This document shows, piece by piece, positions 24,717-35,067 of a stretch of 64,000 nucleotides of DNA (within the stretch, counting starts at the first letter, position 1; each line of letters starts with the position of its first letter). A model generated the notes under the pieces. That model was not told where the DNA came from. It saw only the letters and a program-made list of their open reading frames with translations, and did not search any database. The position numbers and the translations under genes were made by a program. This DNA is from Rotaria sp. Silwood1 (lineage: Eukaryota; Rotifera; Eurotatoria; Philodinida; Philodinidae), in the NCBI GenBank assembly GCA_905250075.1, contig CAJNOP010000225.1:4805-68804 (forward strand), in the 5' to 3' direction.

Positions 24717-27700
24717 CTGCTATGCACATTGTCAAACATGTTTTTTCATCCAATCTCGATCCTCTATTGAAACCGAGATCATCTCACTCATACGTATTGA
24801 GAAGACATAGGTTGTAACAGTATAACATTCAACGCCAATATTATACAACGATAAGAGGTATTGTTACTAATGGAAAAATGTGGGTTCTGGGCCAATGAAG
24901 ACCAAGTATGGAATTATCTTGCTCACATTTAGCTTTGTATGATGATTTTTCTAACCTTGAACTGCATCTTGATCACTTGAGTGAAGATTTGTGAAATTAC
25001 TGCAGACAATAAATGAAACAGAGACTTAGAAAACTTTTAGAAAATATCTTGTAGTGAATTCCATAAGCTATCAGCTAATAAAAATTTTGTATTGCCTTGT
25101 TCTATATCTGAAACAGATGAGTTACAAAATGGATAAGTTTGAGAAAACTAGAGAAGATACATAATTGAAACGTACTGTTTCATATACAATGATGTTCATT
25201 TCTACTCTTCATATCAATAGCTTTGGAAAGTTCCACAAAAGATCATTAGACCAATGATCATAAGATACAAATTGGTCATTAGAGGGTTTCTAGAAAATCA
25301 AACCTCTGGTTCTTCAGTGCCTGCAACTTGGTCATAAAATCTCTTCTCACTACAGATGATAAAGCGAACAATTCTCTACAAAATGGAACGTGTCCTACCT
25401 CTATGGGATGTTTCTTGGTCGAAATACATCAAATTTGTGCAAAGTCTCCATCAGAATTTTTGTCACATTGGTGTTTGCCGAATGAACATTGGAATGGCCA
25501 AACTGCCGTCACAAACAAGAGTGTATCTGATCAATCTATCGATATAATTGACATACTGGGGACACCAATACTTCATTCCAATGGTTGTTTCAATTTGATG
25601 GAAGAAAAACTCGACAAAATAAAATTTTGACATCATGAATCGAACTAAATGGTAACACAATGAGAGGAGATCTTTTGAGATTTGATTTTTCGGAATTTTT
25701 ACTGTTCGAAATTTCATGCTATTCGCGATTTTCTATTTTGAGATTTCACTTTTTCGCCAATTTAGAATTTGAGATTTCTACAATAAGTCATTGTTTCATT
25801 TCAATGGCTGGTGCAAGAATTAATTAAAACTTGATCGAAATTCACAATGTTCCTGTCGTCTACAAATAACTTACTTCGTTGACTATACTAAATCTTGTGC
25901 AAAGTATTCATTACTAATACATTTGTTTTAATAAATATGAATAATTATTATTTGACTCAGATCACTAACGTATTAGGAACATTTATTAAAGGTTTCATGC
26001 ATTTGATATTCTTGTCAAAAATGTAATAATTGAAACGATCTATTGCTTTCTCATTGAATACATACTCTAAGTTTTTAGTAATTTACTAACATAATTTGAA
26101 TATTTGAAATGTCTTTGTATTACTCGTTCTCATGTGATATTAAAAAGAAAGAAAACTTAACACTGAAAATTGAATCTTTTTTATTGTATAATTCTCCTAA
26201 TCAAGTCGATCTAAATCAAGAACATGATTGCATTATCAATTTGTTTTTATACTCTATTGTATGCTTTTTATGTGGACAAAATACAGTTGAAATCTTACAA
26301 TGATTTAATTTTAGACGCATAAATAATATCCAACTTCTATTCGAGGGTTGTATTATATAAATGAATATCTATAAGACTCACTGATTTGAAATCAGTTATA
26401 GATCATGATGCGGAAAGAATCGGAGCAAATCAGAAAAAAACACATTATACAAAAGGCGATACATTTCCAAGTGAAATCTACACTCCATCGGAAGCAACAA
26501 AGTTCAGTTTGAATTTGTACATAATTATGGTCAACTGTCGTATACAAGTACAATCAGATTTCAGAATTTTGAGTGAAAGATAAGGATAGTCTGATCGTCT
26601 TAGCTCGTTATGCAATGATCAGATGGCGTGCAAACCTGAAAATTTAATAGAATCCAATTCAAATTAATTCATTTTGACTGTCGAGAGTGTTTGTTATAAA
26701 TGATAACGAATACGATATACATGATTCGAGAGTGTTCTCACCGTGCTATGTTTCAATGCATTCGCTATGCCATGTGTTTTTCTTTCTTAGTTGAAATATT
26801 GGTATAGAGCATTCAAAGCGGTTAAGGTTTGCATGAAATCAAAAATAATCTTGAAACTATAGAATTTATTAGATTTTTTTCTTTTGAGTTTTGATCTTCT
26901 ATTAACGGATTCTACTAAAGATGACGCCTCGATGCTATGTCGATGTTTCGAAAGAAAAATCGCCAACGATAAATTCTGATAATAGTGTTCTAATGAAAAT
27001 CTTCATTGTATATACACATGATGCTTTCATGAATTTTCGACACCGTGTTTCAATTTCTAATAACGGAGATATACAAGGTGTGTATGTAAAGAGAAGTCAT
27101 TTATAAGTACATCCACTTTCACATCTTCTTCGATAGTGTTATGATGAGATATACATGATCTATTCCGGATGGAATAGTGATGGCGAAAGGCAGTGCAATA
27201 ATCGGAAACTTCTACTATGTTTGCACGATTCCTATCGTCTTTACTGTAAGTCAGGCCTACATTTATTGCCCTACCCGCCCGATATTGTCCTATCTGCTTG
27301 TACCAGAGCGTGAAACGAATGAGAAAATCTTCAATCGATTCGATTCGATTTACTGTTTTAAAATCCCAATTCGATTCGGTGCAATTTTCACTAAGAATAG
27401 AAAAAATGCTACTGCTTTCGTACACCATATCTAACACACATGTTCTGCTTGTTTGTTCGTCAGATATCTATTCTACTGTTTTCTCAACTTAGATATACGT
27501 GGTATTTCCATATATATTTTATGATCATTTAGTTCTGTAATACCATTTGTGTGTAGGAAAGCAGATTTTAGAGAACAAAGTTGCTCGTAAAACTTCTGTG
27601 CCAATCGTTCCTAGAAATAAGACTGTACTTAATTCTTGAACAGTCGAAATTTCACAACATGAGTGTATGTCGCAAAATTGAACTAGCAAGAACCAACCGC

Positions 27701-28428
27701 TACGAAAATTAACCAAAACATTTTACAATAAAATCATAGAAGATGGTTTTCTTTACAATCCTTCATTCAAGAGCGATAACCAAAACATTTGAAAAAGAAT
27801 AAATGAGTAAGCATAATTAAACAGTATTGATATGAACAGATAAACATACCACTTTACTTATACATGTCTATCATTAAGAATGAATATACTATTTCTATTA
27901 TGAAATTTATTAAGAAAAAAACTCTCTATACAGCTGTCAATAAATATGCATCAAGAGTATTTAATTTATCGAAGAATCATTAGATTATATCATACATATT
28001 CGTTATCTGATTACACGTTCATAGTTAACGAATGCGTTTACAACAATTAGAGGAAGTTAATTACAACTTCTAAATTGGTGTTGTGTTCTCTTGTATGTAT
28101 TGTTCATCCAAACCAATCATCAGTAGCGTGTCACATTATTATAAGATCGAACGAAAAGAAAAGCCGAATGAGGCGTCGCAAATTTGATTCGATTTGGCTC
28201 GACTGAAGAAATTCTCTATTCGATTCTATTCGAATCATTCGTCTATTCAATTCGGTTTCGCGTTCTGGCTTGTACGTGCCCTTCAGGCTCAGAGACGATT
28301 TTCTTGATCGCGCGCAATAGTGAATAGATAAAGTTGCAGAGGGTAAATAGTAATCACAACCAATTTATCGAGAAAGAAAGGAATAAAGAAAGTTCACAGA
28401 TTTTTTCCAGAGAGACTCTCTAGCATAC
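24717..28428. other. interval without recognised genes
   Basis: The longest open frames (126 residues on the minus strand at 27057-27437, and 100 residues on the plus strand at 25328-25630) show no domain, no signal peptide and no splice partners I could support. 25670-25790 has a degenerate repeat of about 20-nt period. 27330-27400 and 28180-28260 carry short runs of GATTCGATT-like sequence. Confidence 0.5.
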
Positions 28429-28517
28429 GGGGGGTGAGAGCAGTCAGTTGTGGGTGTGGATGTGACTCTTTTCAGCTGTTTTGAGAGTCATACTCCACAT
28501 CTACGCACACCCACATC
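28429..28517. repeat. telomere-like hexamer block A (inverted pair)
   Basis: TGTGGGTGTGGATGTG (from 28449) keeps a 6-nt register of TGTGGG variants. After about 30 bp a C-rich half with CACACCCACATC follows, roughly its reverse complement. Confidence 0.6.
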
Positions 28518-29115
28518 ATTTTTGTGTTTCACTTATGTCAGTAATAACCAATAAAAAAACGGCTGCACTGGAAGTATGTTCAAACGAAACTAGGAGAGAC
28601 ATATTTCGTCCTTGATGGCTCACTCATGCATCTGATATGTTGATTACGATCGAAAAAAAATGAAAGCAGCGAGAATGAAAGGAATAAATAGATGACTTGC
28701 TCGTAACATCAAAGCATTTCTTTTTTTTTTATTTTTATCAAAGTTGTCAAACGATTCAATGTTGTTAAGCGATACGATGTTTGTAAGTATGACTCATGAC
28801 ACTAGGTAGTCATCCATATGTTTAATGCATCAGTCGACAAACGAGCAACAGAACATCATCATTCAATGAGACATCGATATTAGCGAATATTTATCTCTTT
28901 ATTTAGTTTTATGAATGATTAACTTGCAGTGCTGAAAATCAATATGTCGAAAGAAATCCATTGCATGTCTCTTTCTTCATCGATGCATTCATCAAAAACA
29001 TGTTGTAAAAGTTGACATTGAATTTTCTTTCAGATACTTCGTGTATGAATATCTTCTGTCATTTGATTGTTCTAACAGATATCGATAAAAGACAAAAATA
29101 ACATTAGAATCTTTG

Positions 29116-30250
29116 ATGAATGAAATATTACCTCATCTATTCGAATATCTATCTACCAATGATCTTACCTATGTATTTCATGGTCTCAAATCTCGATTTG
29201 ATTCTCTTCTTTTTCCTCATTTCTTCATCAATGGTTTCCATTTTCAATCGATGTATATGAATGTTTTGCATATAATCTGTCGTGAATATCTTCCGAATTT
29301 GACTAATAAAGTACCCTCATTGTATTTATCAGCAAAAAGCGATTCAATTGAACCAATCAATCGATGGAATGCTCATTGTTTCACATTAGATCAATTTATT
29401 CAATTCAAATCGCTTTCTTTGATTTATTTGCCGCTTAAACAGTTAATGAACAAAATCACGTTGGCATTACCTCACTTGATGAATCTCGTTCATTTGATCA
29501 TTGAATATTGTGTTTCCCAGAAGGATGAGAGCCTGAATCTACCACGTATGCTTCTGTTGATCAACTGCATATGGAGTCTGCCAAAGCTGACTTATTGTTA
29601 CTTTCAATTGGAATTGAACCGCTTTCCAGAGACAACTATGACATCATCAAGTATAACACATCTGTCTATTTTAGGCGTTAATGTTAATGCTTTAGACTTG
29701 GGTCGTCTGTTCGAAAGAGCATCAAAACTTTGACACTTCTCGACATCATTTCACTTCCATCGTAGTATCACATTCTTAGCAATACCTGAGAGGTGTGGGC
29801 GTATAAGTGTGAGATTCTAGTGTCACACTCACATCCTACTGTCAAAAACTCAACTATTTTCGTCCACATGTCATTTGTAGCTATTTTGATAATCTTCTCG
29901 ACACAGTGGCAACTGTATTCGATTCAACATGGTCATCGCAACTTATCGATGGACTGTGATCCGACACAATTGTGAATCCAAGTAACCGATCTCATGCGAA
30001 AAAGACCGAGTATTGATTGGAAATGGTAACCATCATTTCTTTCACTTAGGAGAGAATTGAAAAATAGTATCCTACGTTTTGACGCTACTTTTCAATAAAC
30101 ATATCCAGTTCGATTTCGAACATGGATAATTACTTTCTGCTACATCTAATCATACACCTATCGATTATGAATGGTTTTCCATAAATAGATTTTTAAACAA
30201 CGCTCGAACAGTTTCATCGTCCATAAGGAAGCACATAAGCGGTCACTTCG
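29116..30250 (+). pseudogene. decayed F-box-like protein gene
   Basis: From ATG 29116 a frame of about 205 residues starts MNEILPHLFEYLSTNDLTYVF, which fits an F-box helix. Leu-rich segments follow (LPKLTYCYFQLELNRFPE, SITHLSILGVNVNALDLG), as in the large bdelloid F-box families. F-box proteins recruit substrates to SCF ubiquitin ligases. The frame stops at 29733. The next plausible residues (TLLDIISLPS...YHILSNT) continue only after a frame change and further stops. A telomere-like block interrupts at 29791-29840, and scraps of the usual C-terminal half may continue to about 30250. Confidence 0.55.
29787..29843. repeat. telomere-like hexamer block B (inverted pair)
   Basis: GGTGTGGGCGTATAAGTGTG is followed 10 bp later by CACACTCACATCC. 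The block lies inside the decayed F-box gene. Confidence 0.5.
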
Positions 30251-30293
30251 TTTATTCATATAGAAGAAACAATGAATAAATTCATTTTGTTAA

Positions 30294-32664
30294 CCCTTTG
30301 AGTCCGATGGTAGCAAAAATGCTACACATGTTTTGTGATTATTTTTTACGGCATATTTCATGAAAATTAGTGCTTAATCTCGCACATTTACAAAGATTTG
30401 CGTGCAACAGGGGTGAAGATCGGTGTTATGGCACATACTTAACTCTATGTGTTTCTTCGTTCTCTTTCTTTCTTTACATATATATATATTAAGTATTTCT
30501 ATTTCTCTTTCGTTCTGTCAAGGTTTATTCCTTGATATGTTCTTTTGGTTTTTTCCTTCTAATTTCTTACGTTGATTGAACATATCAGATATATTGCCAA
30601 GTATGTTATATGATGGAGTTTTCCATCTAAGTTCTTCTATATATACCTCCCGTTTTTCTACTAAAGCATGTGTGGTTTTGTCATTTTGAAAATAAACTTA
30701 TTATATATCAACTGATACTAATCTACAAGTCGGGTTTCTTGCTGTTTCATTTCTAGAATAAAATTCGTCGAAAAAACAGAAGTGAATGGAATCTGATCAA
30801 GAAAGCAGCACAAGTGGTTCATTGTCTGATGAACAAAACGATTTTGACGACGAGAGCGGAAGTGATCTTGAAGAAGAGGAAAATGAAGAAGATCAAGATA
30901 AAGAGGAAGATGAAGAAGAGGAAGATCAAGATCAAGATGGAGAAGAATTTGAACGGAATTGGAGTCACAAATTTACTCGAGACACAGTTTTCTCTCTAAA
31001 TCAAGTGCAAGGACGAACAACCATCACTTTTACCAAGACCATCAAACTCATTGACGTCTTCAACAAATTTTTCACAAAAGATGTTATTGAATTGATGGTG
31101 AAACACACAAATATATATGGAGAGAAAGAGTCTTTAGCACAGAATCGTACAAATGATTGGCAACAGGTGAATGAAAGTGCTATTCGTTCTTTTTTAGGTT
31201 TACTAATCATTATGGGTTTACATCGATTGCCTCGACTAAGAGATTATTGGAGTAGAAACAAAATATTTCATACAGAAGTGGTTGCTGATGTTATGCTGAG
31301 AGATGAATTCTACCGAATATTTACTGCATTTCATTTAGCAGATAATGCAAAACAAGATCAATTTGAAAAAAGTTCCGACGAATTCAAATTATTCAACGTT
31401 TTCGATTTCATTTCATTACTGAAAAGAAACTTTCAAGAAAATTTTACTTTGGGAACCAACGTCTGCATTGACGAAAGCATGATAAAATTTAAAGGAAGAC
31501 GTTCGTTGAAGCAGTATATACCTTTGAAGCCCATAAAGCGAGGATACAAAGTGTGGTGTTTGGCAGATTGCTCAACCGGATATCTTTATAATTTCAATAT
31601 CTACTCTGGCAAACAAGAGAATAGACAAGGAACATTAGGCGAGAATGTTGTATTGAAGCTTATTAGCAAAATTAATCTAGTAGAACACCAGTTATTTTTT
31701 GATCACTATTTTACATCGATCACTCTACTGTTACAACTGAAAAGGAAGAAAATCGGAGCAACTGGCACAATCAGAACTGATCGAAAGTTATTTCCGAAAG
31801 AACTCTTACAAAAAGATAAATTAAAACGAGGTGAATATAAGTATTGTACTTATAACCAAATATCAGTGGTCAAGTGGCAACACAAGAAACCGATATTTAT
31901 TTCAAGTAATTGTTTTGATCCGAGAAAAACGGAAACGATTAGTAGAAGAGAAAAAGATGGCTCGAAACAAGTCATTATTTGTCCACAACTGGTATTTCAA
32001 TACAATAAATACAAAGGTGGTGTTGATAGGTTTGATCAACGAATCTCTTGCTGTTCAATTGACAGAAAATCCAAGCGAAACTGGTTCCGTATATTTATTT
32101 ACTTTCTTCAAGCAAGTCTTTCGAATGCATTCGTCTGTTATAATGATTTGAGTGAACAGAAGATGGCTTACATAGAATTCCTCTCTTCTGTCTCCACGTC
32201 ACTAATTGCTGATCAAAAGTTATCGAAAACAAAAGGTGCACCGATTCACTTTTCCGTCAAAAAGCGAAACCAAATTCAACAAACGTTGCAAAATAAATCT
32301 TCACCTAGTAAATTACTAGCACATATGCCTATAGCTGGGTCCAGAGGAAGATGTCGATACTGCAGTACAAGATCAAGTCCAGTGTTTAGCAGCATAAAAT
32401 GCAGTTTTTGTGTTGTTTCTCTTTGTGTGAAACGAAATAAAAATTGTTTTTTGTCATTTCATGAAACTTATGTATAAGGTTTGAAATCAATAAACTTTAC
32501 AACTAAAGTTTCCATTCAAGAACAACAAAATTCAATAAAACCTACATTGACTAAATTATATGAACGTGAAAAATAGCTTTCTCATGTGTTTTTCTGTGTA
32601 AAATGAGCTAATCTGACAGTCTCGTTTACGTCAATTCAGAAAAAATAATTTCGGACTCAAAGAG
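30294..32664 (+). mobile_element. piggyBac-superfamily DNA transposon, apparently complete
   Basis: TTAA flanks both ends (30290-30293 and 32665-32668). The left end reads CCCTTTGAGTCCGA and the right end, reverse-complemented, reads CTCTTTGAGTCCGA, with one mismatch in 14. The 2371-bp element contains a single unbroken transposase frame at 30786-32477. TTAA duplication is diagnostic of piggyBac. Nearly intact ends and the open frame suggest a recent insertion. Confidence 0.95.
30786..32477 (+). CDS. piggyBac-type transposase, 563 residues
   Basis: The protein starts at ATG 30786 with a strongly acidic tail (about residues 1-55). The DDE core has D229 in CIDESM, D306 in LFFDHYF and D414 in KGGVDRFDQ. 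These match the spacing of the three catalytic aspartates of piggyBac, with a further D417 as in the family. A Cys-rich C-terminal domain (about 524-563, CRYCSTR...CSFC...C...C) matches the zinc-binding end-recognition domain. The enzyme excises and inserts the element at TTAA through hairpin intermediates. No stop or frameshift is present. The leader 30294-30785 should hold its promoter. Confidence 0.93.
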   Translation: MESDQESSTSGSLSDEQNDFDDESGSDLEEEENEEDQDKEEDEEEEDQDQDGEEFERNWSHKFTRDTVFSLNQVQGRTTITFTKTIKLIDVFNKFFTKDVIELMVKHTNIYGEKESLAQNRTNDWQQVNESAIRSFLGLLIIMGLHRLPRLRDYWSRNKIFHTEVVADVMLRDEFYRIFTAFHLADNAKQDQFEKSSDEFKLFNVFDFISLLKRNFQENFTLGTNVCIDESMIKFKGRRSLKQYIPLKPIKRGYKVWCLADCSTGYLYNFNIYSGKQENRQGTLGENVVLKLISKINLVEHQLFFDHYFTSITLLLQLKRKKIGATGTIRTDRKLFPKELLQKDKLKRGEYKYCTYNQISVVKWQHKKPIFISSNCFDPRKTETISRREKDGSKQVIICPQLVFQYNKYKGGVDRFDQRISCCSIDRKSKRNWFRIFIYFLQASLSNAFVCYNDLSEQKMAYIEFLSSVSTSLIADQKLSKTKGAPIHFSVKKRNQIQQTLQNKSSPSKLLAHMPIAGSRGRCRYCSTRSSPVFSSIKCSFCVVSLCVKRNKNCFLSFHETYV

Positions 32665-32699
32665 TTAAAATCTATGATGTACGGCTTCCTATGTTTTTG

Positions 32700-33113
32700 T
32701 TATTGTTGTCGAACAGCGCGACCATTACATTGTGGACCTAATGGTGATTTTGCTGTTAACATTGTACTGTCTTCACTTAATTTCAATGTGCCAATAATCG
32801 GCAATGTAGTTGTGTAAGTAGACGGCTTCGTAGCCGGTAGGAAAAATGTCGAAAGTTCTTTACATTGGCCAGCTAATTTACCAGATATCTTCATGAAGAA
32901 ATAGGCAAAGCCTTTTACTTGTACTTCTCCAGTAAGACAGCAACAGACTTGTTTATCACATAAAGGACTGACGTTAAATTTCCCGAGCCAATTTGAACTT
33001 GCGCCTGAAATGAATCAACAGGCAAAAGTTACTGATATTACATGAATCAACTCACTATCATTCAATCCAATAGCTATGCACAAGACGAGTAACAAAATAA
33101 GCGAACGAAACAT
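32700..33113 (-). CDS. small secreted cysteine-containing protein, two exons
   Basis: Exon 1 is 33113-33056 (ATG at 33113) and exon 2 is 33004-32700 (TAA). The 51-nt intron has GTGAGT and TTTCAG. The product is 120 residues. It begins MFRSLILLLVLCIAIG, a clear signal peptide. The mature part has six Cys, including a VCCC cluster, and is otherwise rich in Ser, Thr, Lys and Leu with no membrane segment. It is probably secreted and disulfide-bonded. I do not recognise the family. The stop lies about 32 bp beyond the piggyBac right end. Confidence 0.7.
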
Positions 33114-33639
33114 GTCGCTTTTGAATATTGTTTTGTTAATAGTTCGATGTCTGTTTTATAGTTCTTGTTTAACAATATATTCCATCGATGCTACCTCCAT
33201 GCTGAGTAAACAAAAGGATTAACTGTTTTTTCGTTTTTATTTATTCATACTTTTGACAAAAGCTAATAAATCGGACTAGAATAAAGATATAATATTAGTC
33301 TATGACACAACGAAAAAGAAGCGATTTAATTGCATTTTTCAATTATATGGATAAAGCTTTCAAATATGTCACTGCTTTGTCATAGGCACTGACCATGCAC
33401 TATTTTTTGTCATAAAACAGTTAAAAGAGCCATTGTCTAGAATGATTTGCCTAAGTTTTTACCATTTTATTCGTTAAACATCGATTGTGCACTGTCACTA
33501 TAGTTTTTCTAATCACTCGAATCAACGTGTAAATGTACTTCTGCCACCAATCCATTCAAATCCACAGTGACATCTACGAGCAAAATCTAGTTAGACTTAG
33601 ACGCACATCGAGATATATCTTACTATCATTATACTTTTC

Positions 33640-34080
33640 TTCAATGTGGATCACGTAATTGTACTTGAAATCAGCCATCGACTTTACAATGATTACAATA
33701 ACTGACAGATTGATTGATTTTTCAAAATCACTTCGAAGTCGACAAACTCTTTCGCGTAAGGTCTGTATATTTTCTTCAAAAAATCATATCATGGTCTATG
33801 TTTTCGGAAAGTTCCTGACCTATTTTCAGAAGGACTCCCTTGATGTTCGTTATATGTTGTTGTAACGATAGATTAACTTCATTGTGCATCTTGGAAGTTG
33901 CCTGATGGACTTTCACAACTTTATTATTATGCCATTATTTTATTTCATATAAAAAGATGTTCTTCTACGAAATTTATACCAATCAATCATGAAATCTTAT
34001 ATGCACAGGACGATGCTTTAAACAGTCAGTACACCAATGTATTCCATCATTATTGCATCGTAAACAGATATACATGATGG
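33640..34080 (-). pseudogene. decayed B-box / coiled-coil gene fragment
   Basis: On the minus strand, 34074-33995 reads ICLRCNNDGIHWCTDCLKH, with Cys/His spacing like a B-box zinc finger. The following sequence gives coiled-coil-like stretches (MHNEVNLSLQQHITNIKGVL, CRLRSDFEKSINLSV) broken by stops and frame changes. It resembles the B-box/coiled-coil proteins common in bdelloids, such as the one at 56170. No start or full frame remains. Confidence 0.45.
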
Positions 34081-34902
34081 TCTTAGTATTTTCCCGTATC
34101 TTTTGAAGATTTCATGATTTTGAGCTGTGTTTTTTTTCGAAAGATTCTCTGTTCAAATCCCCATGAAACTACAGACGAACACCTGTTATTCACATACATT
34201 GGAAAATTAAATTGCACAAGGTCGGGAGTACATATATGATAAACCTATGCCCGTTTTGTCTTTGAACCACCGACATATTTCATATGCTGGAAGATATGTG
34301 AAGATAAACAGAACCAATGATAGTATAACTGTGATGAGTAGCTAGGACAGGAATTTATTTCACTTGCAGAGACTCAGTTCTCGTTGAAGATATCTGAAAA
34401 CTTGTTGTTATCACGTCAAGTAATAGAAAAACGTCACAATTAAATAAAACACTACCATATATTGGAATTCTTCATAAATAAAGACAAGCTTTCTCACTTT
34501 CATAAGCACGCTTTTAGCGTAGCGCTCAATATCTCTAAAATATAGAACTCGAATAAGAATTGTATACAAACGAAACAAAAATAAGTAAGTTGTGAATATT
34601 GCAATGAAGGTTGATTTTTAAACCGATTTACTTGCTTCGTATCTTTTCTTCAGTTCTCACTTCTTCTTCTTTTTCTGCAACCTGCTATATGCGTCTTGAT
34701 GATTCTGTCGACTTGCTACTCTTGCGTTCTCATCATTGATAGTGTTTAACACAAAGGACTTCATGTATGATGAGAATGGTTTTAATAGCTTCACAATCCT
34801 AGTCCCATACAAACTGCATTGAAATTTTTTCTACAAAGACAAAGAAAGTTCTGAAAAATGCAACACGATCCCTAGTGTTTTGGCCAAATACGGCCGTTAC
34901 TA

Positions 34903-34998
34903 TTGGGGTGTGGGTGCTAATTTAGGGAAGATCCACGTCCATACCCACCACACCCACATCCCATACGTACATCCACACCCTCTCACACTCACACCCTT
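34903..34998. repeat. telomere-like hexamer block C (inverted pair)
   Basis: A G-rich half, TTGGGGTGTGGGTGC, is followed by a longer C-rich half with CCCACCACACCCACATCCC and ACATCCACACCC. It lies about 70 bp past the stop of the ART-TPR gene. Confidence 0.65.
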
Positions 34999-35067
34999 AA
35001 AATTTGTGGATAGCAATACCAAAAAAAAAGAGGTTTATCGAGCAAGGCACAAGAAAAAAAAACATTT

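Noticed and set aside
27057..27437. 126-residue minus-strand frame
   Set aside because: No motif, and overlapping frames on the other strand are nearly as long; probably chance.
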